A stretch of 64,000 nt of DNA from CAZGAQ01 sp964523405 (GCA_964523405.1 CAZGAQ010000005.1:135613-199612); one strand, 5' to 3'; shown: positions 1-10,800, numbered from the stretch's first letter. Program-made: numbers and translations. Notes: generated by a model from the sequence alone, not told the origin.

Positions 1-1
1 C

Positions 2-499
2 GTTGTTGCCTCGAGCGACCCGAACCGTCCCGAGTCCACGATCAAGATGGACTTCTCCACGTTTAAGGGCGGTGCCGCGAACATCGTGACGACCTCCGGC
101 TGCGGCAACGGCAACTTCCGCGGCGACTACGGCGTCAAGCCGATGTACGAGCGCTTCCTCGGCAGCCTGCTGCTGTTCTCGCCCGAAACGATTACGGTCG
201 CCTACTACGGCGCCGCCTCGCCGCAGTCGACCAGCGGTGACCCGGGCTTCTGCACGGAACTCGTCGAAAGCCTGCAAGCCGACGGCCCGAGCTACCTCGC
301 CGAAGGCTACAAGAAGCTGCGCAACAGCGACTACTCGTGGGGCACGCAGCACTTCTTCTTCCGCGGCGGCGACGAGAAGGTCCTCAGCGGCGACCCGTTC
401 GCCAAGTTCCGCCCCAGCCCCGAGCCCTCGGCCGAGCAGAAGAAGGCCCTCGAAGAGAAGCTCAAGGCCACCAACTGGACCGTCGTCGGTCCGGGTTGA
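2..499 (+). CDS. C25 (gingipain-like) peptidase, C-terminal part, cut by window start
   Basis: The reading frame is open from base 2 with no start in view, so this is the last ~165 residues of a longer protein that begins upstream. A segment reading SGCGNGNF followed by a helix-like stretch resembles the catalytic-cysteine region of C25 cysteine peptidases (gingipains have ACVNGDF there). The downstream order also fits the end of that fold: a hydrophobic strand ITVAYYGAAS, a helix ELVESLQ, and a closing LSGDPFAKF comparable to the family's LGDP strand. The end is a short charged tail. The usual catalytic His would lie upstream and cannot be checked. The peptidase reading rests on motif resemblance only; a non-peptidase caspase-fold relative is possible. 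Confidence 0.55.
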   Translation, partial: VVASSDPNRPESTIKMDFSTFKGGAANIVTTSGCGNGNFRGDYGVKPMYERFLGSLLLFSPETITVAYYGAASPQSTSGDPGFCTELVESLQADGPSYLAEGYKKLRNSDYSWGTQHFFFRGGDEKVLSGDPFAKFRPSPEPSAEQKKALEEKLKATNWTVVGPG

Positions 500-638
500 T
501 GCGCGATCTTGAACCGGCGCGCCACGCCGAGATAGCGCCGCGGCGGCGCGCCGCAACGAAAATGTGCGTGGGGCTGACTGGCGGGCGAGTCGCAACGGCG
601 GCTCGCCCGCCTTGTCATGTCGCCGCTGTTCGTCCAGC

Positions 639-1163
639 TCAGTGTGGTCGCGCCGGATCTGTCTTGCCGCCTGCGTGAACGGATTCGCCGCATTCCGGGC
701 AACGACCGGACACGTTGCCGCGCAGGGCGTAGCCGCAAACCGTACAGTGTTGCGCCCGCAGCCGCGCGGGTATGCGGCGGTAGAGCGCCCACTGCACTGC
801 CAGACATGGGAGCACGATCATCCAGGCGGGAAGAGACAGGTCGAATGTATCGCCGGCCGTGCGCCCATCATAGAACCGTAGCGAGGGCAGCCACACGTAC
901 GGCGAATCCTGCTCGATTCGTACGACCCAACGGGTTGAGTCGGGTTTCGCGGGATCCTCGAGGAGAAAGTCGACGACGGGACCCGACGCTAGGCTGACGT
1001 GCCCGCAACCCCCAGCGACCCACGTGCTGTACGGCCTTGGCAAACGCCAGATGATGCACCTGCGCCCCGGTCCGTACGCCAATCCCAGCGTCCCCACCTC
1101 GACCAGCACGAGCAGGACGATCAGGACGAACGCGACTTTCCGTCGTATGGCGAGCGGTCGCAT
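639..1163 (-). CDS. Membrane protein with C-terminal zinc ribbon
   Basis: A 174-residue protein with an N-terminal membrane helix (about residues 10-30), a polar domain of about 80 residues and a second helix (about 112-128). It ends in a four-cysteine zinc ribbon: C140, C143, C155 and C158 in the arrangement CxxCGY..RGN.SGRCPECG. That tail recurs on many otherwise unrelated membrane proteins in Planctomycetota, where it is presumed to face the cytoplasm. The central domain matches nothing I recognise, so the function is unknown. The start has GAGG a few bases upstream. The gene stands alone, with the lipoprotein gene at 1250-1861 upstream on the same strand. Confidence 0.8.
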   Translation of the reverse strand: MRPLAIRRKVAFVLIVLLVLVEVGTLGLAYGPGRRCIIWRLPRPYSTWVAGGCGHVSLASGPVVDFLLEDPAKPDSTRWVVRIEQDSPYVWLPSLRFYDGRTAGDTFDLSLPAWMIVLPCLAVQWALYRRIPARLRAQHCTVCGYALRGNVSGRCPECGESVHAGGKTDPARPH

Positions 1164-1249
1164 GACACCTCACGCAGTGGTCACGATCTCAGGCCCGCAA
1201 CACAGGCGCCTGCGATGACGAGTGCATACTGATCCCGCAATCGCCACCG

Positions 1250-1861
1250 TCAATCCTCTCTCCAGTCCGTGAGTCGCCACACATACTCTTGCGGCTGGCC
1301 ATCGGCGGCGGGCGGGCCCACGTCCGCAGCGCTGGCGTCCACAATGTGCCCGACGAGCGCGGGTTGCAGCGGCCCTCGGAGGCAGGGCATGTCCCCGCAC
1401 AGGCGGATTTCGCCCAGGTACACCACCCTGGACACGAGCATGGCATGTTGGCCGTGAGCGCTGCCCAGCGGAACGCGCGTTCCGACCGGGTCTTCGAGCA
1501 TCCAGAGCACGAGGCGCGTTGCATCCCAGGTGGAGATGCTACTGTCCGGATCAGGGCGTGCGTGGGCCGCGAGAAACGGTCTTGCGGCGGGGATGCTGCC
1601 GGAAGGAACCAGGCGCCCGATTTTCTGCGCCGACTCCTCCAGCACGTAGTCGTACCTGTCCAGGTCCCCCAGCGCCATCTCGATCGGGTAGTACTGAATC
1701 CCGCGGTGCTCCTCCTGCGGCAACGGTAGGGCGATGTGGATCAGGAAGACCCGCGACGGCGGCTGGACGGATGCCGCGGCCGGCGCCGTGTGCTGTTGGG
1801 CGCATCCGCAGAGGGTGCCCACGACGGGCAACCACGGCAGCAAGGGCAGAAAGCGTTTCAT
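1250..1861 (-). CDS. Predicted lipoprotein of unknown function
   Basis: The chosen start at 1861 gives a 203-residue protein opening with a classical lipoprotein signal: MKRF, a hydrophobic core and the lipobox-like GTLCGC, so it is probably lipidated and exported. The same frame is open for a further 100 codons upstream, but that stretch is Arg-rich, has no signal peptide, and would run into the divergent sigma-factor promoter region. The mature part carries no domain I recognise; it is moderately polar, with short segments such as YPIEMALGDLDRYDYVLEES. It is divergent from the ECF sigma gene, and the 241 bp between them should hold both promoters. Confidence 0.7.
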   Translation of the reverse strand: MKRFLPLLPWLPVVGTLCGCAQQHTAPAAASVQPPSRVFLIHIALPLPQEEHRGIQYYPIEMALGDLDRYDYVLEESAQKIGRLVPSGSIPAARPFLAAHARPDPDSSISTWDATRLVLWMLEDPVGTRVPLGSAHGQHAMLVSRVVYLGEIRLCGDMPCLRGPLQPALVGHIVDASAADVGPPAADGQPQEYVWRLTDWRED

Positions 1862-2102
1862 CGCATCCCCAATCTGGGCGGGGGCGCCCGCACACGCTTG
1901 TAGCATGCCCAAGCGCACCGGGCAAGTCGGGCTATTCCGTGGTTGCGACCCCGTGCGACCACTCCGGCAACAGAACGCGACGAGCGTCGCCCCGCTCGCC
2001 TTCTTTCTTCTTTTGTTCCTGGGCCCCGCCGCCGCATTTTCGCCGCCGCGCGCATCTATTGAGCGTAGATTGTCCAGTGGATGCCGAAGGCGGGTGAAGG
2101 CC

Positions 2103-2691
2103 ATGGCCGAAGCACGCGTGTCCCTGGTCGTTCCGGCGGTGGCCGCGGGGCCGGACCTCATCGCCCGGGCCCGTCAGGACGTGACCGCCTTCGGCGAGCT
2201 GTATCGCCGGCACTACGACCTGGTCTATCGCTACTGCCTTCGGCGTCTATTCTCTCCGGACGCGGCCGAAGAAGTGACGGCCGAGGTGTTCCTGAGGACC
2301 GTCGAGAAGTTCGACGGCTTCCGCGGGGACGAAGCGGCCTTCCGCGTCTGGCTCTACCGCCTGGCCACCAGTGCGGTCAACGAGCACCTGCGGCGCCGCG
2401 GCCGCCGACGCCGGCTGCTCGACGCCCTCGCCCGCGAGCCGGCCCCGGGCGATGCGGCAGAGAGCCAATCGGGCGACAGTGCGCCGGCCCTGCGGCGGGC
2501 CCCTGCTGCAACTGGACATGCGGCCACAAGCCTTGATCGCGCTGCGTTACTTCGAAGACCTGCCACACGAGGAAATCGCCGCCATCGTGGCGGGCAGCCC
2601 CGCGACCGTACGCAACCAGATTTCGCGGGCGCTGGTGCGGCTCCGCAAGCTGCTGGAAGGAGATCGACATGACTCACGCGAAAGAACGTGA
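2103..2691 (+). CDS. ECF-type sigma-70 factor, frameshifted in region 2-4 linker
   Basis: Reading from ATG 2103, residues about 28-95 form sigma region 2 (FGELYRRHYDLVYRYCLRRL ... VWLYRLATSAVNEHL). Region 4, with the helix-turn-helix PHEEIAAIVAGSPATVRNQI, is intact but one frame over and ends at 2691. Removing one C from the run at 2500-2503 (gggcccc) joins the halves into a normal ECF factor through ALRRALLQLD. This is therefore either a one-base sequence error, a recent inactivation, or a recoded junction; the sequence alone cannot say which. The stop overlaps the start of the next gene (2669), typical of a sigma/regulator pair. AAGG lies just before the chosen start. Confidence 0.75.
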
Positions 2692-3967
2692 TTGCCGTGG
2701 CGGGGATCGGGAGTTGGAGAATCGCCTGCGCCACCTCTGTGTTGGCGTCGAGTCAAACCCGGCTCACCGCGACCGGCCGGAGGAGCAACTGCTGCAGGCC
2801 CGCGCGGCCTACGTCGCGCGCGTACCGCAGACGCGAGTCCGGGCGACCATCGCAAGCTGGCTGGCCGCATGCCGTGTGCGTGTCAGTCTGCCGGCCGCCG
2901 CGGCCGTCGCACTGGTCGTCGGAATCGCCTGGCTCGGCCTGAGTGGACGCGGCTCGCTCGACGGAGTGCGGCCCGCGTGGGCCCTGGAGCAGTCCATCGC
3001 CGTCCTGCAGAACGTCCGGACGGTTTGCATGGCCGGAACGCAGGCCTCCGGCACGCCCTTTGAGTGCTGGATTCGCGCGCAGCCGGGCGGCGGGCCAGTG
3101 GAGTGCCTGCGCTTCGAGAGCCCGGACGTCGTCGTCGTCCGCGGGGAAGAGGTGCAGGCGTACTTCCCGCGCAGCAACACGGCCGAACTGCTCAGCGGCT
3201 CCTTCACGCAGGCCGTGCGGGCGTGGCATCTCGTGCTCGAGCTGCGGCCGTGGGTCGGCGACACGTGGCTCACCCAGCTCCAGGGACAGGCGACGAATTG
3301 GGAGGAGTCGGCGTGGCGCGACGAGCGCGGGCGCGACCTCATCTTCGTCCGCTGTAGCCACCCGCGCATGGGAATCTCGTTCGAGCTGACCTTCGACGCC
3401 GCCAGCAAGCTGATCGTGGCCGCGCGGCAGTGGCAGAACCTGACGCGGGACGGTGAACCCGCGTTCGACATTCGCCGGATCGAGTACGACGTGGACGTGC
3501 CCGAGGAACGTTTTGCCCTGCCTGTGGCACCCGCGGCCCGGATCTACGATGGCCGCGCGAATGCGGAGTGCCGCACGCTGCTCGACGAGGCGGAGAGTCT
3601 GTTCAGCCAGAACCAGTACAACGAGGCGATTGCCGCCTACCTGCAGATCTACGAGCAGTTCCCCGGGCAGAACGACGCCGAGCACGCACTGATGATGATC
3701 GGCCTGTGCTACGAGTGGCTGGGCGATCTTCACGAAGCGCGCGCCTGGCTGGAACGGGCGACCCGCGAATACCCCGATTTGCGCGGCTGGTCGGAGTCGA
3801 CGTACTTCTATCTGGGTGGCGTCCAGCGGCGCCTCGGCCAAACCGAGCAGGCTTTGGCGTCGTACCGCAAGTGCATCGAATTGTGCCGCGGGGTACGCGA
3901 TCCGCGGGGTTTTCCGTGGCGCTGGGCGACGCAGGCGCTGGACGAGATGCAGGCGGAGGGACGGTAA
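2669..3967 (+). CDS. Membrane-anchored sigma-partner candidate with LolA-like middle and TPR tail
   Basis: A 432-residue protein starting inside the end of the ECF sigma gene, with GGAAGGAG before the ATG. A charged N-terminus of ~72 residues faces one membrane helix (about 73-92). The outer part, about 105-290, resembles the LolA/RseB-type fold found in sigma-factor regulators (ALEQSIAVLQNVRTVCMAG and a strand-rich stretch). The C-terminus (about 300-410) holds two or three TPR helices (NQYNEAIAAYLQIYEQFPG, LGQTEQALASYRKCIELC). No zinc-finger anti-sigma motif is visible in the short cytoplasmic part. Position and topology suggest that it regulates the upstream sigma factor; this is inference. 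Confidence 0.7.
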   Translation: MTHAKERDCRGGDRELENRLRHLCVGVESNPAHRDRPEEQLLQARAAYVARVPQTRVRATIASWLAACRVRVSLPAAAAVALVVGIAWLGLSGRGSLDGVRPAWALEQSIAVLQNVRTVCMAGTQASGTPFECWIRAQPGGGPVECLRFESPDVVVVRGEEVQAYFPRSNTAELLSGSFTQAVRAWHLVLELRPWVGDTWLTQLQGQATNWEESAWRDERGRDLIFVRCSHPRMGISFELTFDAASKLIVAARQWQNLTRDGEPAFDIRRIEYDVDVPEERFALPVAPAARIYDGRANAECRTLLDEAESLFSQNQYNEAIAAYLQIYEQFPGQNDAEHALMMIGLCYEWLGDLHEARAWLERATREYPDLRGWSESTYFYLGGVQRRLGQTEQALASYRKCIELCRGVRDPRGFPWRWATQALDEMQAEGR

Positions 3968-4083
3968 GCGCCGGTGATGCGAGACGATGGCGCAGACGTC
4001 GAGCCGGTGCGGCAGGGCCGCGCGGCGTTGGTTGCTCCCCGGAACGACTTTGACCCAGCCTGGGGCCCGCGCGGTGAGACGAC

Positions 4084-4114
4084 GCGGCCGGCGCCCTCAC
4101 AAAGCGCCGGCCGC
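4084..4114. terminator. GC-rich 11-bp inverted repeat between convergent genes
   Basis: Perfect 11-bp arms (4084-4094 and 4104-4114, gcggccggcgc / gcgccggccgc) with a 9-nt loop sit between the ends of two convergent genes (3967 and 4136). There is no T-run on either side, so termination is inferred from position and stem strength. Confidence 0.5.
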
Positions 4115-4135
4115 ACGGGTTCGATTCTTGCCCGC

Positions 4136-7100
4136 CTACCGGTTCGCGTACCCCTGCAGGACCGCCACGTCCGTGAGGTCCACGTCGCCGTCGTGGTCGA
4201 AATCCGCCAGCGCAAACAGGTCTGCCGGGCAACCCACGGGCGGCGTCGTAACGTCGGGGCCGGACAGGGCGAAGTTCGCGTCGGCCGCATCGCAGCGCGC
4301 ATCACCGGTGAAGTCACCGGTGACGTCATTCGAGGTGCCCGGTGACGGCGCCGGCAGGAAGACCCACGTGCTGCCGCCGTCGCGCCCGCGCCCGTACGAC
4401 ACGTCGGATTGCTGGGCGCCGAACACGATGCGATCGATCAGGCCGTGCCCGCTGGCCGTGGTGTCATACAGTGACACGCTCTCGCCCGACTTGCTGAGCT
4501 TGAAGTTCACGTGCGTGGGGCCCTGGCTGCCGTCCTCATCGGCCCAGAACACGAGGTACCCGCCGGCCGGAATCGTCAGCCCCGCGGGGATCTGGAACTT
4601 GCTGGTGTTTGCGACGTCGTCGGACAGGTACATGCCGCCCAGAAACGCCGTGCCCGGGCCGGGGTTGTACAGCTCAAACCAGTCCGGGTACGCGCCGGGC
4701 TCGTCCGGGTCGACGATCGTGTGGTTTTCCGCCATCAGCTCGTTGATGACGACGTTAACCGGCCCGGTCGTGAAGGTCGCGTCCTTGAGCGCGCTGCGGG
4801 CGGCCCCGTTCACGATGCGCGCCTTCACCTGCGCGTTCTGATTCAGCGTGATCGGCCCGGTGTACGGAGTGGCGCTCGTGCCGCTCACCGTGTCGGCCAC
4901 GAGGTCGACGGAGAAAAGGAAATCCGAGCTGCCGATCGGGCTGTTGAGCGCCTGAATGGCGAGCACGTTCGGGCCGGGCTGGAGCGTGCCGAGCCAGCCC
5001 GTGATGTTGAAATCCTCGAGCTCGACGGCGAGCGCGTCGTCGCGGAAGGTCGTGGCCAGGGAGTTCCAGCTCAAAGGCGCGGGGAGATTCGCCGAACGGG
5101 CCACTTCCACGCCGTTGAGCGTCGCGACGAACGCGTCGTCGTAACGCGCCCGCAGGTGCAGGCTCTGCAGGCTGGCCAGCGTGTCCGCGTTCAGGTCGAA
5201 GTGAATGCGGATGTAGCACGTGCCGTTGACATTGTACATCGCGTTGCCGACGTCGATGTTGAACAGGCCGCCATAGCCGGTGGCCCGTTCATAGCCGACC
5301 GCGCCCGTGCCGTAGGTCCAGGCGGTGTCGTCGAAGGCGACGCTTTGCCAGCCGCTCAGGCTCGCGGTGGGGACGCGCACACGCTTGCCGGCGCTCTCCG
5401 GCACGAGCGTCACCGTGGCGGTCGTGGCGAGGTGCGGATCCGTCCCGTCGAGCGTGTAGACAATCGTGCCCGCCACGCCCGGCGGATTGGACATCGTGAG
5501 CTGGAAGCCCGCCTGGACCGGCCCGCCGTCCTGGTTGAAGATCGGCGGCGGCATGAACTGCGCGTCGATCCACGCGAGTCGCGCGGTCAGCCAGTTCTTC
5601 ATCCAGTCGATTTCGGTCTGGTACGTGGTTCGCGACGCGTATCCGTCCGGATTCGGCCAGACGTACTGCCCCAGAATCGGCCACGTCGTGAAGTTGCGTC
5701 CCGCCGACTCATTCAGCTTCGTCGCCCACGTATCGATGTCCGCCAGCATGGTGCTGGTCTTGAGCGGCCCCGCCCGCAGCGCGAACCAGCGATCCGCGTA
5801 CCGCGTCTGGAAGGCCGGATCCTGGAACAGCCGCCCGTACCACGGATAGTCCCCCGCGGACAGCAGCGTGTGATACCAGTTCTGCGGAAGGTACCCCTCG
5901 TTGTAATTCGCATTCCCCAGGGCCAGGTCATAGTCCCAGATCGGCCCCATGTGCAGCTTGCCGCCGCGCGGCTTGTACATGTACGAGCTGAAGCGGAAGC
6001 CGTCGATGTTCTTGAGCATCTCGGTCAGCAGGTGGTGATCGATGAACGCGTCCGTGTCGATGTACGCGGCGTACCCGTTCACCGGGTCGGCGAAGTTTGC
6101 GCCGTTGAGCACGCTTTCGAACTCGTTGAGGAACCCCGTCAGGTACGTCTGCTGCGCCGGCGTGATTTCCTGCTCCTTCGGTTCCACGTACGCCAGTACC
6201 TGCCCGCTGCCGAGCGTGAACCCCGCGTCCCCGGGATCGAGCCGGTCCTTCTTGATGATGTAGCCGCCGGTGACCTCCGGCGCGGTGCTGTCGCTGACGC
6301 GCAGCTTCGCGATGTTCACGCGATTCTTGTCGCGCTTGATCTTCTCCATCAGGACGTACGTGCCCACGTACTGGCTGCTCGTGACGACGCCGCCAGACGT
6401 GTTGAGGAACAGCTCCACCGGACGCGTCCGCACCGCGTAGCGCCCGATCGCGTTACTCCACTGATAGGCCAGCACGTTGCGCAGCAGCGTCTTGTCGGTG
6501 TACGGCCCGTACAGCACCCAGTCCGACTCGGACGGCATGCCCAGCAGGCCGGTGTTGTACTCCTCCCCGTTCTGGTCCCAGGTCTCCACGCTGTAGCTGA
6601 CCTTCGGAAACCCGGTGGAACTCGACCCGCGGATCTTCATGCCCAGCACGCCGAGATACTGCGGCGCCGCCGTCAGGCGGGCCCGGCCATCCGTGCCGAC
6701 GTCGATGATCTCCGCCGCACAGCGCGTCTGGTGGTCCTGGTCGAGCCCCGCGCCGAGCGTGTGGACCACGACGAGCGGGAGATTCGAGTTGAACGTCGTG
6801 AGCGCCGAATTCAGCCGCACGTAGTGCCGGGCAACCATGGGACTCACGCCGGTCGCCGGGTCAACGACGACGGCGCGGAGCGTAAATGTGCCGGACGCGG
6901 TGATCGGCCGCGTGTACGTCAGCCCGGTCGTCGCGTTGGGGTCCGTCCCGTTCAGCGTGAAGCGAATCGTCGCGTTCGGCACATCGCTGACGATCGTGAC
7001 GGTGATGGTGTTCGTGAAGTAGAACGCGCCCGGGGTGATCTGCGGCGGCTGCGGGCGCAGCGCGCCGTTGGCCTGCCCGGGGGTCGGCGTCTGCAGGTAA

Positions 7101-7570
7101 CCCACGGCCGCGCCGGACAGCCCATAGGATACGTCCGCGTACTGGACGACATAGCTCGGGCCGTAGGCGTGCGCGATCGTCGCGCCGTCCGGCCGCACCA
7201 GCGCCACATAGCCCGCGTTCGAGTCCAGCTTGAAGTTCGCGTGCAGCGGCGCACCGGGGTCCTTGCGGTTCTTGTCGGAGGCGAAGACGACGAGATAGCC
7301 GTCCGCCGGCAACACCGCGTCCGGCAGCTCCCACTTCGTCAGGTCGTCCGGATCGTCCGTCAGGTACCACCCCTGCAAGCTCAGCGCCGCGCCGGTGTTG
7401 TGCAGTTCGAGCCAGTCGCTTGCCACCCCGTCTTCGTCGAGCAGGCTGCCGGTGTTGCACGCCATGAACTCGGAGATCACGACCGACTGGCCGTGCGCCG
7501 CGAGGACCGCGCAGAAAAGCACCCCGACCAGCCCCGCGTTCCGCAAAGCGCGCCGCACCTCTGTACGCAT
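4136..7570 (-). CDS. Secreted CotH kinase-fold protein with lamin-tail, chitobiase-C-like and dockerin-like domains
   Basis: A 1144-residue exported protein; the start has GGAGG nine bases upstream and a signal peptide ending near AAHGQS. Order of domains: lamin-tail domain (about 29-165, ISEFMACNTGSLLDEDG), a chitobiase/hexosaminidase C-terminal-type beta domain (about 175-255, TIRFTLNGTDPNATTG), a CotH domain (about 260-660, with RGSSSTGFPKVSY, LMEKIKRDKNR and the acidic HMGPIWDYDLALGN), a second chitobiase-type domain and a beta sandwich, a second lamin-tail (about 930-1060), and a C-terminal dockerin-like pair of calcium loops (FTGDARCDAADANFAL, FDHDGDVDLTDVAVLQ). CotH of Bacillus is a spore-coat protein kinase; here it is presumed to act on or within the cell surface or outside. 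A related gene follows upstream at 7801. Confidence 0.9.
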   Translation of the reverse strand: MRTEVRRALRNAGLVGVLFCAVLAAHGQSVVISEFMACNTGSLLDEDGVASDWLELHNTGAALSLQGWYLTDDPDDLTKWELPDAVLPADGYLVVFASDKNRKDPGAPLHANFKLDSNAGYVALVRPDGATIAHAYGPSYVVQYADVSYGLSGAAVGYLQTPTPGQANGALRPQPPQITPGAFYFTNTITVTIVSDVPNATIRFTLNGTDPNATTGLTYTRPITASGTFTLRAVVVDPATGVSPMVARHYVRLNSALTTFNSNLPLVVVHTLGAGLDQDHQTRCAAEIIDVGTDGRARLTAAPQYLGVLGMKIRGSSSTGFPKVSYSVETWDQNGEEYNTGLLGMPSESDWVLYGPYTDKTLLRNVLAYQWSNAIGRYAVRTRPVELFLNTSGGVVTSSQYVGTYVLMEKIKRDKNRVNIAKLRVSDSTAPEVTGGYIIKKDRLDPGDAGFTLGSGQVLAYVEPKEQEITPAQQTYLTGFLNEFESVLNGANFADPVNGYAAYIDTDAFIDHHLLTEMLKNIDGFRFSSYMYKPRGGKLHMGPIWDYDLALGNANYNEGYLPQNWYHTLLSAGDYPWYGRLFQDPAFQTRYADRWFALRAGPLKTSTMLADIDTWATKLNESAGRNFTTWPILGQYVWPNPDGYASRTTYQTEIDWMKNWLTARLAWIDAQFMPPPIFNQDGGPVQAGFQLTMSNPPGVAGTIVYTLDGTDPHLATTATVTLVPESAGKRVRVPTASLSGWQSVAFDDTAWTYGTGAVGYERATGYGGLFNIDVGNAMYNVNGTCYIRIHFDLNADTLASLQSLHLRARYDDAFVATLNGVEVARSANLPAPLSWNSLATTFRDDALAVELEDFNITGWLGTLQPGPNVLAIQALNSPIGSSDFLFSVDLVADTVSGTSATPYTGPITLNQNAQVKARIVNGAARSALKDATFTTGPVNVVINELMAENHTIVDPDEPGAYPDWFELYNPGPGTAFLGGMYLSDDVANTSKFQIPAGLTIPAGGYLVFWADEDGSQGPTHVNFKLSKSGESVSLYDTTASGHGLIDRIVFGAQQSDVSYGRGRDGGSTWVFLPAPSPGTSNDVTGDFTGDARCDAADANFALSGPDVTTPPVGCPADLFALADFDHDGDVDLTDVAVLQGYANR

Positions 7571-7800
7571 AGTGAGTCACCTCCGGCTGCGGCAGTACGC
7601 CGGCCGGAGAGGGCGGCCGCGCCCCTGCGCGCCGCGCCTATTGTACGGCCGCGGACCGGCGGCCTGCGCGGCGCAGTTGGCCAAACACGCGCGAATTATC
7701 GACGTGGGTCCCAATACGCGTTGATTGTGCCTCAATCAGCAAACGGGCGGTCCGGAGGGGGGCGCGCCGCGGCGGGCACCCCGCCCCACGGCTGCCGGCG

Positions 7801-10800
7801 CTACCACGCCTTCTGCAGGCGCGCGAAGTCCGCTACATCCACATCCCCGTCAGCGTCGTAATCCGCGTCCACGCACGGGTCGGCCGCGGCGCCCGGGGCG
7901 GTGCCGGGACCGGCCAACGCGGCCACCCAGCGCGTGTAGTCGACCAGATCGACGTCGCCGTCATCATCCGTGTCGCCAAGCAGCACGATATTCGGCATTC
8001 CCGGCGACGGCGTACGCAACGTCTTGATGCATGCGCGTCCGTCCGCGTAGCGCCCTTGGGCCACATTCGTCGCCTGTGCCCCAAACGTCAGCGAATCGAC
8101 CGGCGCCAGGCAGTCCCGGCGGCTGCCGATGAGCCCGATCGCCTCGCCGCCCTTGCTGAGCCCGAAATTCGTGTGCAGCGGCCCCTGTGCGGGCTCGCTG
8201 TCCGCCCAGAACAGCAGGTAGCCGTGCGGTGCGATCACCACGCCCGCCGGAATCTCGAACTTCGTCGGGTTGGTCAGGTTGTCCGTCAGGTGCATCCCGC
8301 CCAGATCGACCGCGAAGTCCTCGGCGTTGTACAACTCGATGTAGTCCTCGTACGCACCCGGCTCGTCCGGGTCGCCGATCACGCCGTCGTTGTCCGCCAT
8401 CCATTCGTTGATGTAGACGCGCAGCATCGCACCCGGCGGCGGCGGGGGCCCGCCCGAGTTGTCATTCGGCTGCCCCGGCGTGACATTCGTCAGCATTGCG
8501 GTTGTTGCAGCTCCGTCCGGATACCGCCCATACGCGACGTTGGCCTGCAGCGCCGGCAGCGCGAGGAAGTCGACGAGCACGTTGCCGTTCGCATCCGTGT
8601 CAAACAGTGCCACGCTCTCTCCGCTGATCCCCAGCTTGAAGCCGGCGTGCAGCGTGCCCTCGTTCGGCTCCTCATCGCACCAAATCAGCAGGAAGCCGTG
8701 CCCTGGTATCGTCGTGCCCGCGGGAATCGGCCAGCGCCGCGGCCGCCCCGGATCGTCGCTCAGATACATCCCGCCGAGATCGAGCGTGCTGGTCCCGGCG
8801 TTGTACAGCTCGATCCAATCGTCGTAGTCGCCGGCCTCGTCCGTGTTGATTGCACAGTTGTACGGCAAAGCCTCGTTGATCCGCACCGGCGGCAGTTCGG
8901 GCGGCGCCGGCACCGTTGCCCGCAGGCTGGCCGTGCGGGCTGCGATGTACGGCTTCACGCCCCAATCTCGCGGATGGTAGTTTGCGTAACTGGTGGGGGC
9001 GGTGAATGCGGCCAGGAAGTCGCTGTTGGTGAACCCCCAATCCATCGTCCCGCCAGAGTACGACCCGAGAAACGCGTACGGCCCCAGCCGCGTGCAAGTG
9101 GCGTCGAGTGCGGCCTCGCGCGGCCCGAGCGTAAACGGCCCATCGGTGACGACCGGCGGCGTGACCGCCTGCACGGTGCAGCTCAGGTACGCGCCCGGCG
9201 TGGACGGAATACCAAACGACGTCGTCGACGGATTGGGATTGCTCAAGTGGTCCACGCCGGAGTCGTGATTCCCGCCGCCGGTGGCGACCACGTCGAACGT
9301 GAACGAACTGCCCGTCGTCAGGCCGAGTGTCGTCAATGGCAGCGTGTACACCATGATGCCGCTGCTGCGCTGCGAAGCGTCGAGGGCGGCGCCCGCGCGA
9401 CTGCGCCACTGCGAGCCGGTGTGCTCCCAAAGCTGCATGCCGCCGCCGCCGTCGGGCCACGACCCGACGAAGAAGTCATGCGCTACCGAGGCGTTGATCG
9501 ATCGGCCCCATGGATTCCCCGTGTTCCCGCCGCTGCGTGTGTTGATGAGGATGAGATACTCGCCGTTGCCCGTGTCGCCGCCAACGTCGAGGGGACCGGC
9601 CAGTTGCAGGCGCACGAACAAGTTCGCGGCGTCGTTGCTCACGACAACGGACGCGAGGTCGTAGTGCGGGCCGTTTGGCTCCGGGGCCGTAGCCACGTCG
9701 CCCACGGTGTCGGCGTACGTCGCCTGCGGGTTGATCGGACTGCCGACGGCCCCGACGAGGTACCGCAAGTATCGCCGATACTGCTGCTCGAACGCGGGTA
9801 TCGTGAGCACACGCCGAATCAGCGGCGGCAGGTCGCCGTCGCTGCCGAACCCGCCGTTGCCCCAGCTCGCATACCCGCGGTTCGCCCAGTCGATCCCGAA
9901 GAAGTCGACGCCGTACGTGTTGTCCGCGTCGTACGGGATGTACTCGAACTGCCCCGTCGTCGGGTTGTCGTACAGATAGTAGTTATTCGCCCCGTACCAG
10001 TAGTTGTCCCAGTGCCCGTTGGCCACGTCGATCGCCATTGCCCGCAGGAAATTGTCGACGTTCAGCCACGTCTGGATGCCGGACGCAAAGTCGGCATCGC
10101 TCGTCTGGTTGATGAATGCGATGAACTGCGCGAGCCGCGTGTAGTCCGGCGTCTCCTCGTTCGTCTCCAGTTGGTACGTCTGTCCCGTGTCGCTCATCCC
10201 GAGGTACTGGTACGTGCTGGCCGTGCCGGGACTGACGTAGCGCAAATCCGCGCGGGCCCCTTTGTAGAGGCACTTGTAAAGGTTGCCCGTTTCGCTGCCG
10301 AACCAGCGGTCGACGAAGTCGTCGTCGACCTGCTCGACGTTGACGTGTACGTCCGCGACCTGTGTGCCGTCGTTGATCTTGAAGTAGACGTGCGACGCGC
10401 GCGGCGCTGGCACGCCCATCTTCCCGTACACATCCCACACCAGCAGCGACCGCGTGATCGCGACGTCGTTGTGCTCGCCGTTGATGTTGAACTTCTTGAG
10501 CCCGTGAAAGCGTCGCCCCGACTCAAACTCGTTGAAGCTGAGCTTCCAGGACTTCTTCAGCGAAGTCCGCGAGGTATTGCCGCGCACCCGAATGCCGACG
10601 TTGGCGACCGTCTCGTCGATCCGCGAGTTCACGACGTGGACCGTGCACGTCTTGTACGTGTCCTGATACGGGTTGGCGATCAGGTCGGCCAGGTCGGCCG
10701 GCGCCATCGTCACGGTGATGAACGTGATCTCGTCCGCGAGGAAGACGTTCGCCGTCGCGTCGTCATAGCCGGCGTTGCCCACGGGCGACGGATTGACCGC

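Noticed and set aside
1734..2102. Upstream extension of the ECF sigma frame
   Set aside because: Runs through the divergent lipoprotein gene and is unlike any sigma N-terminus.
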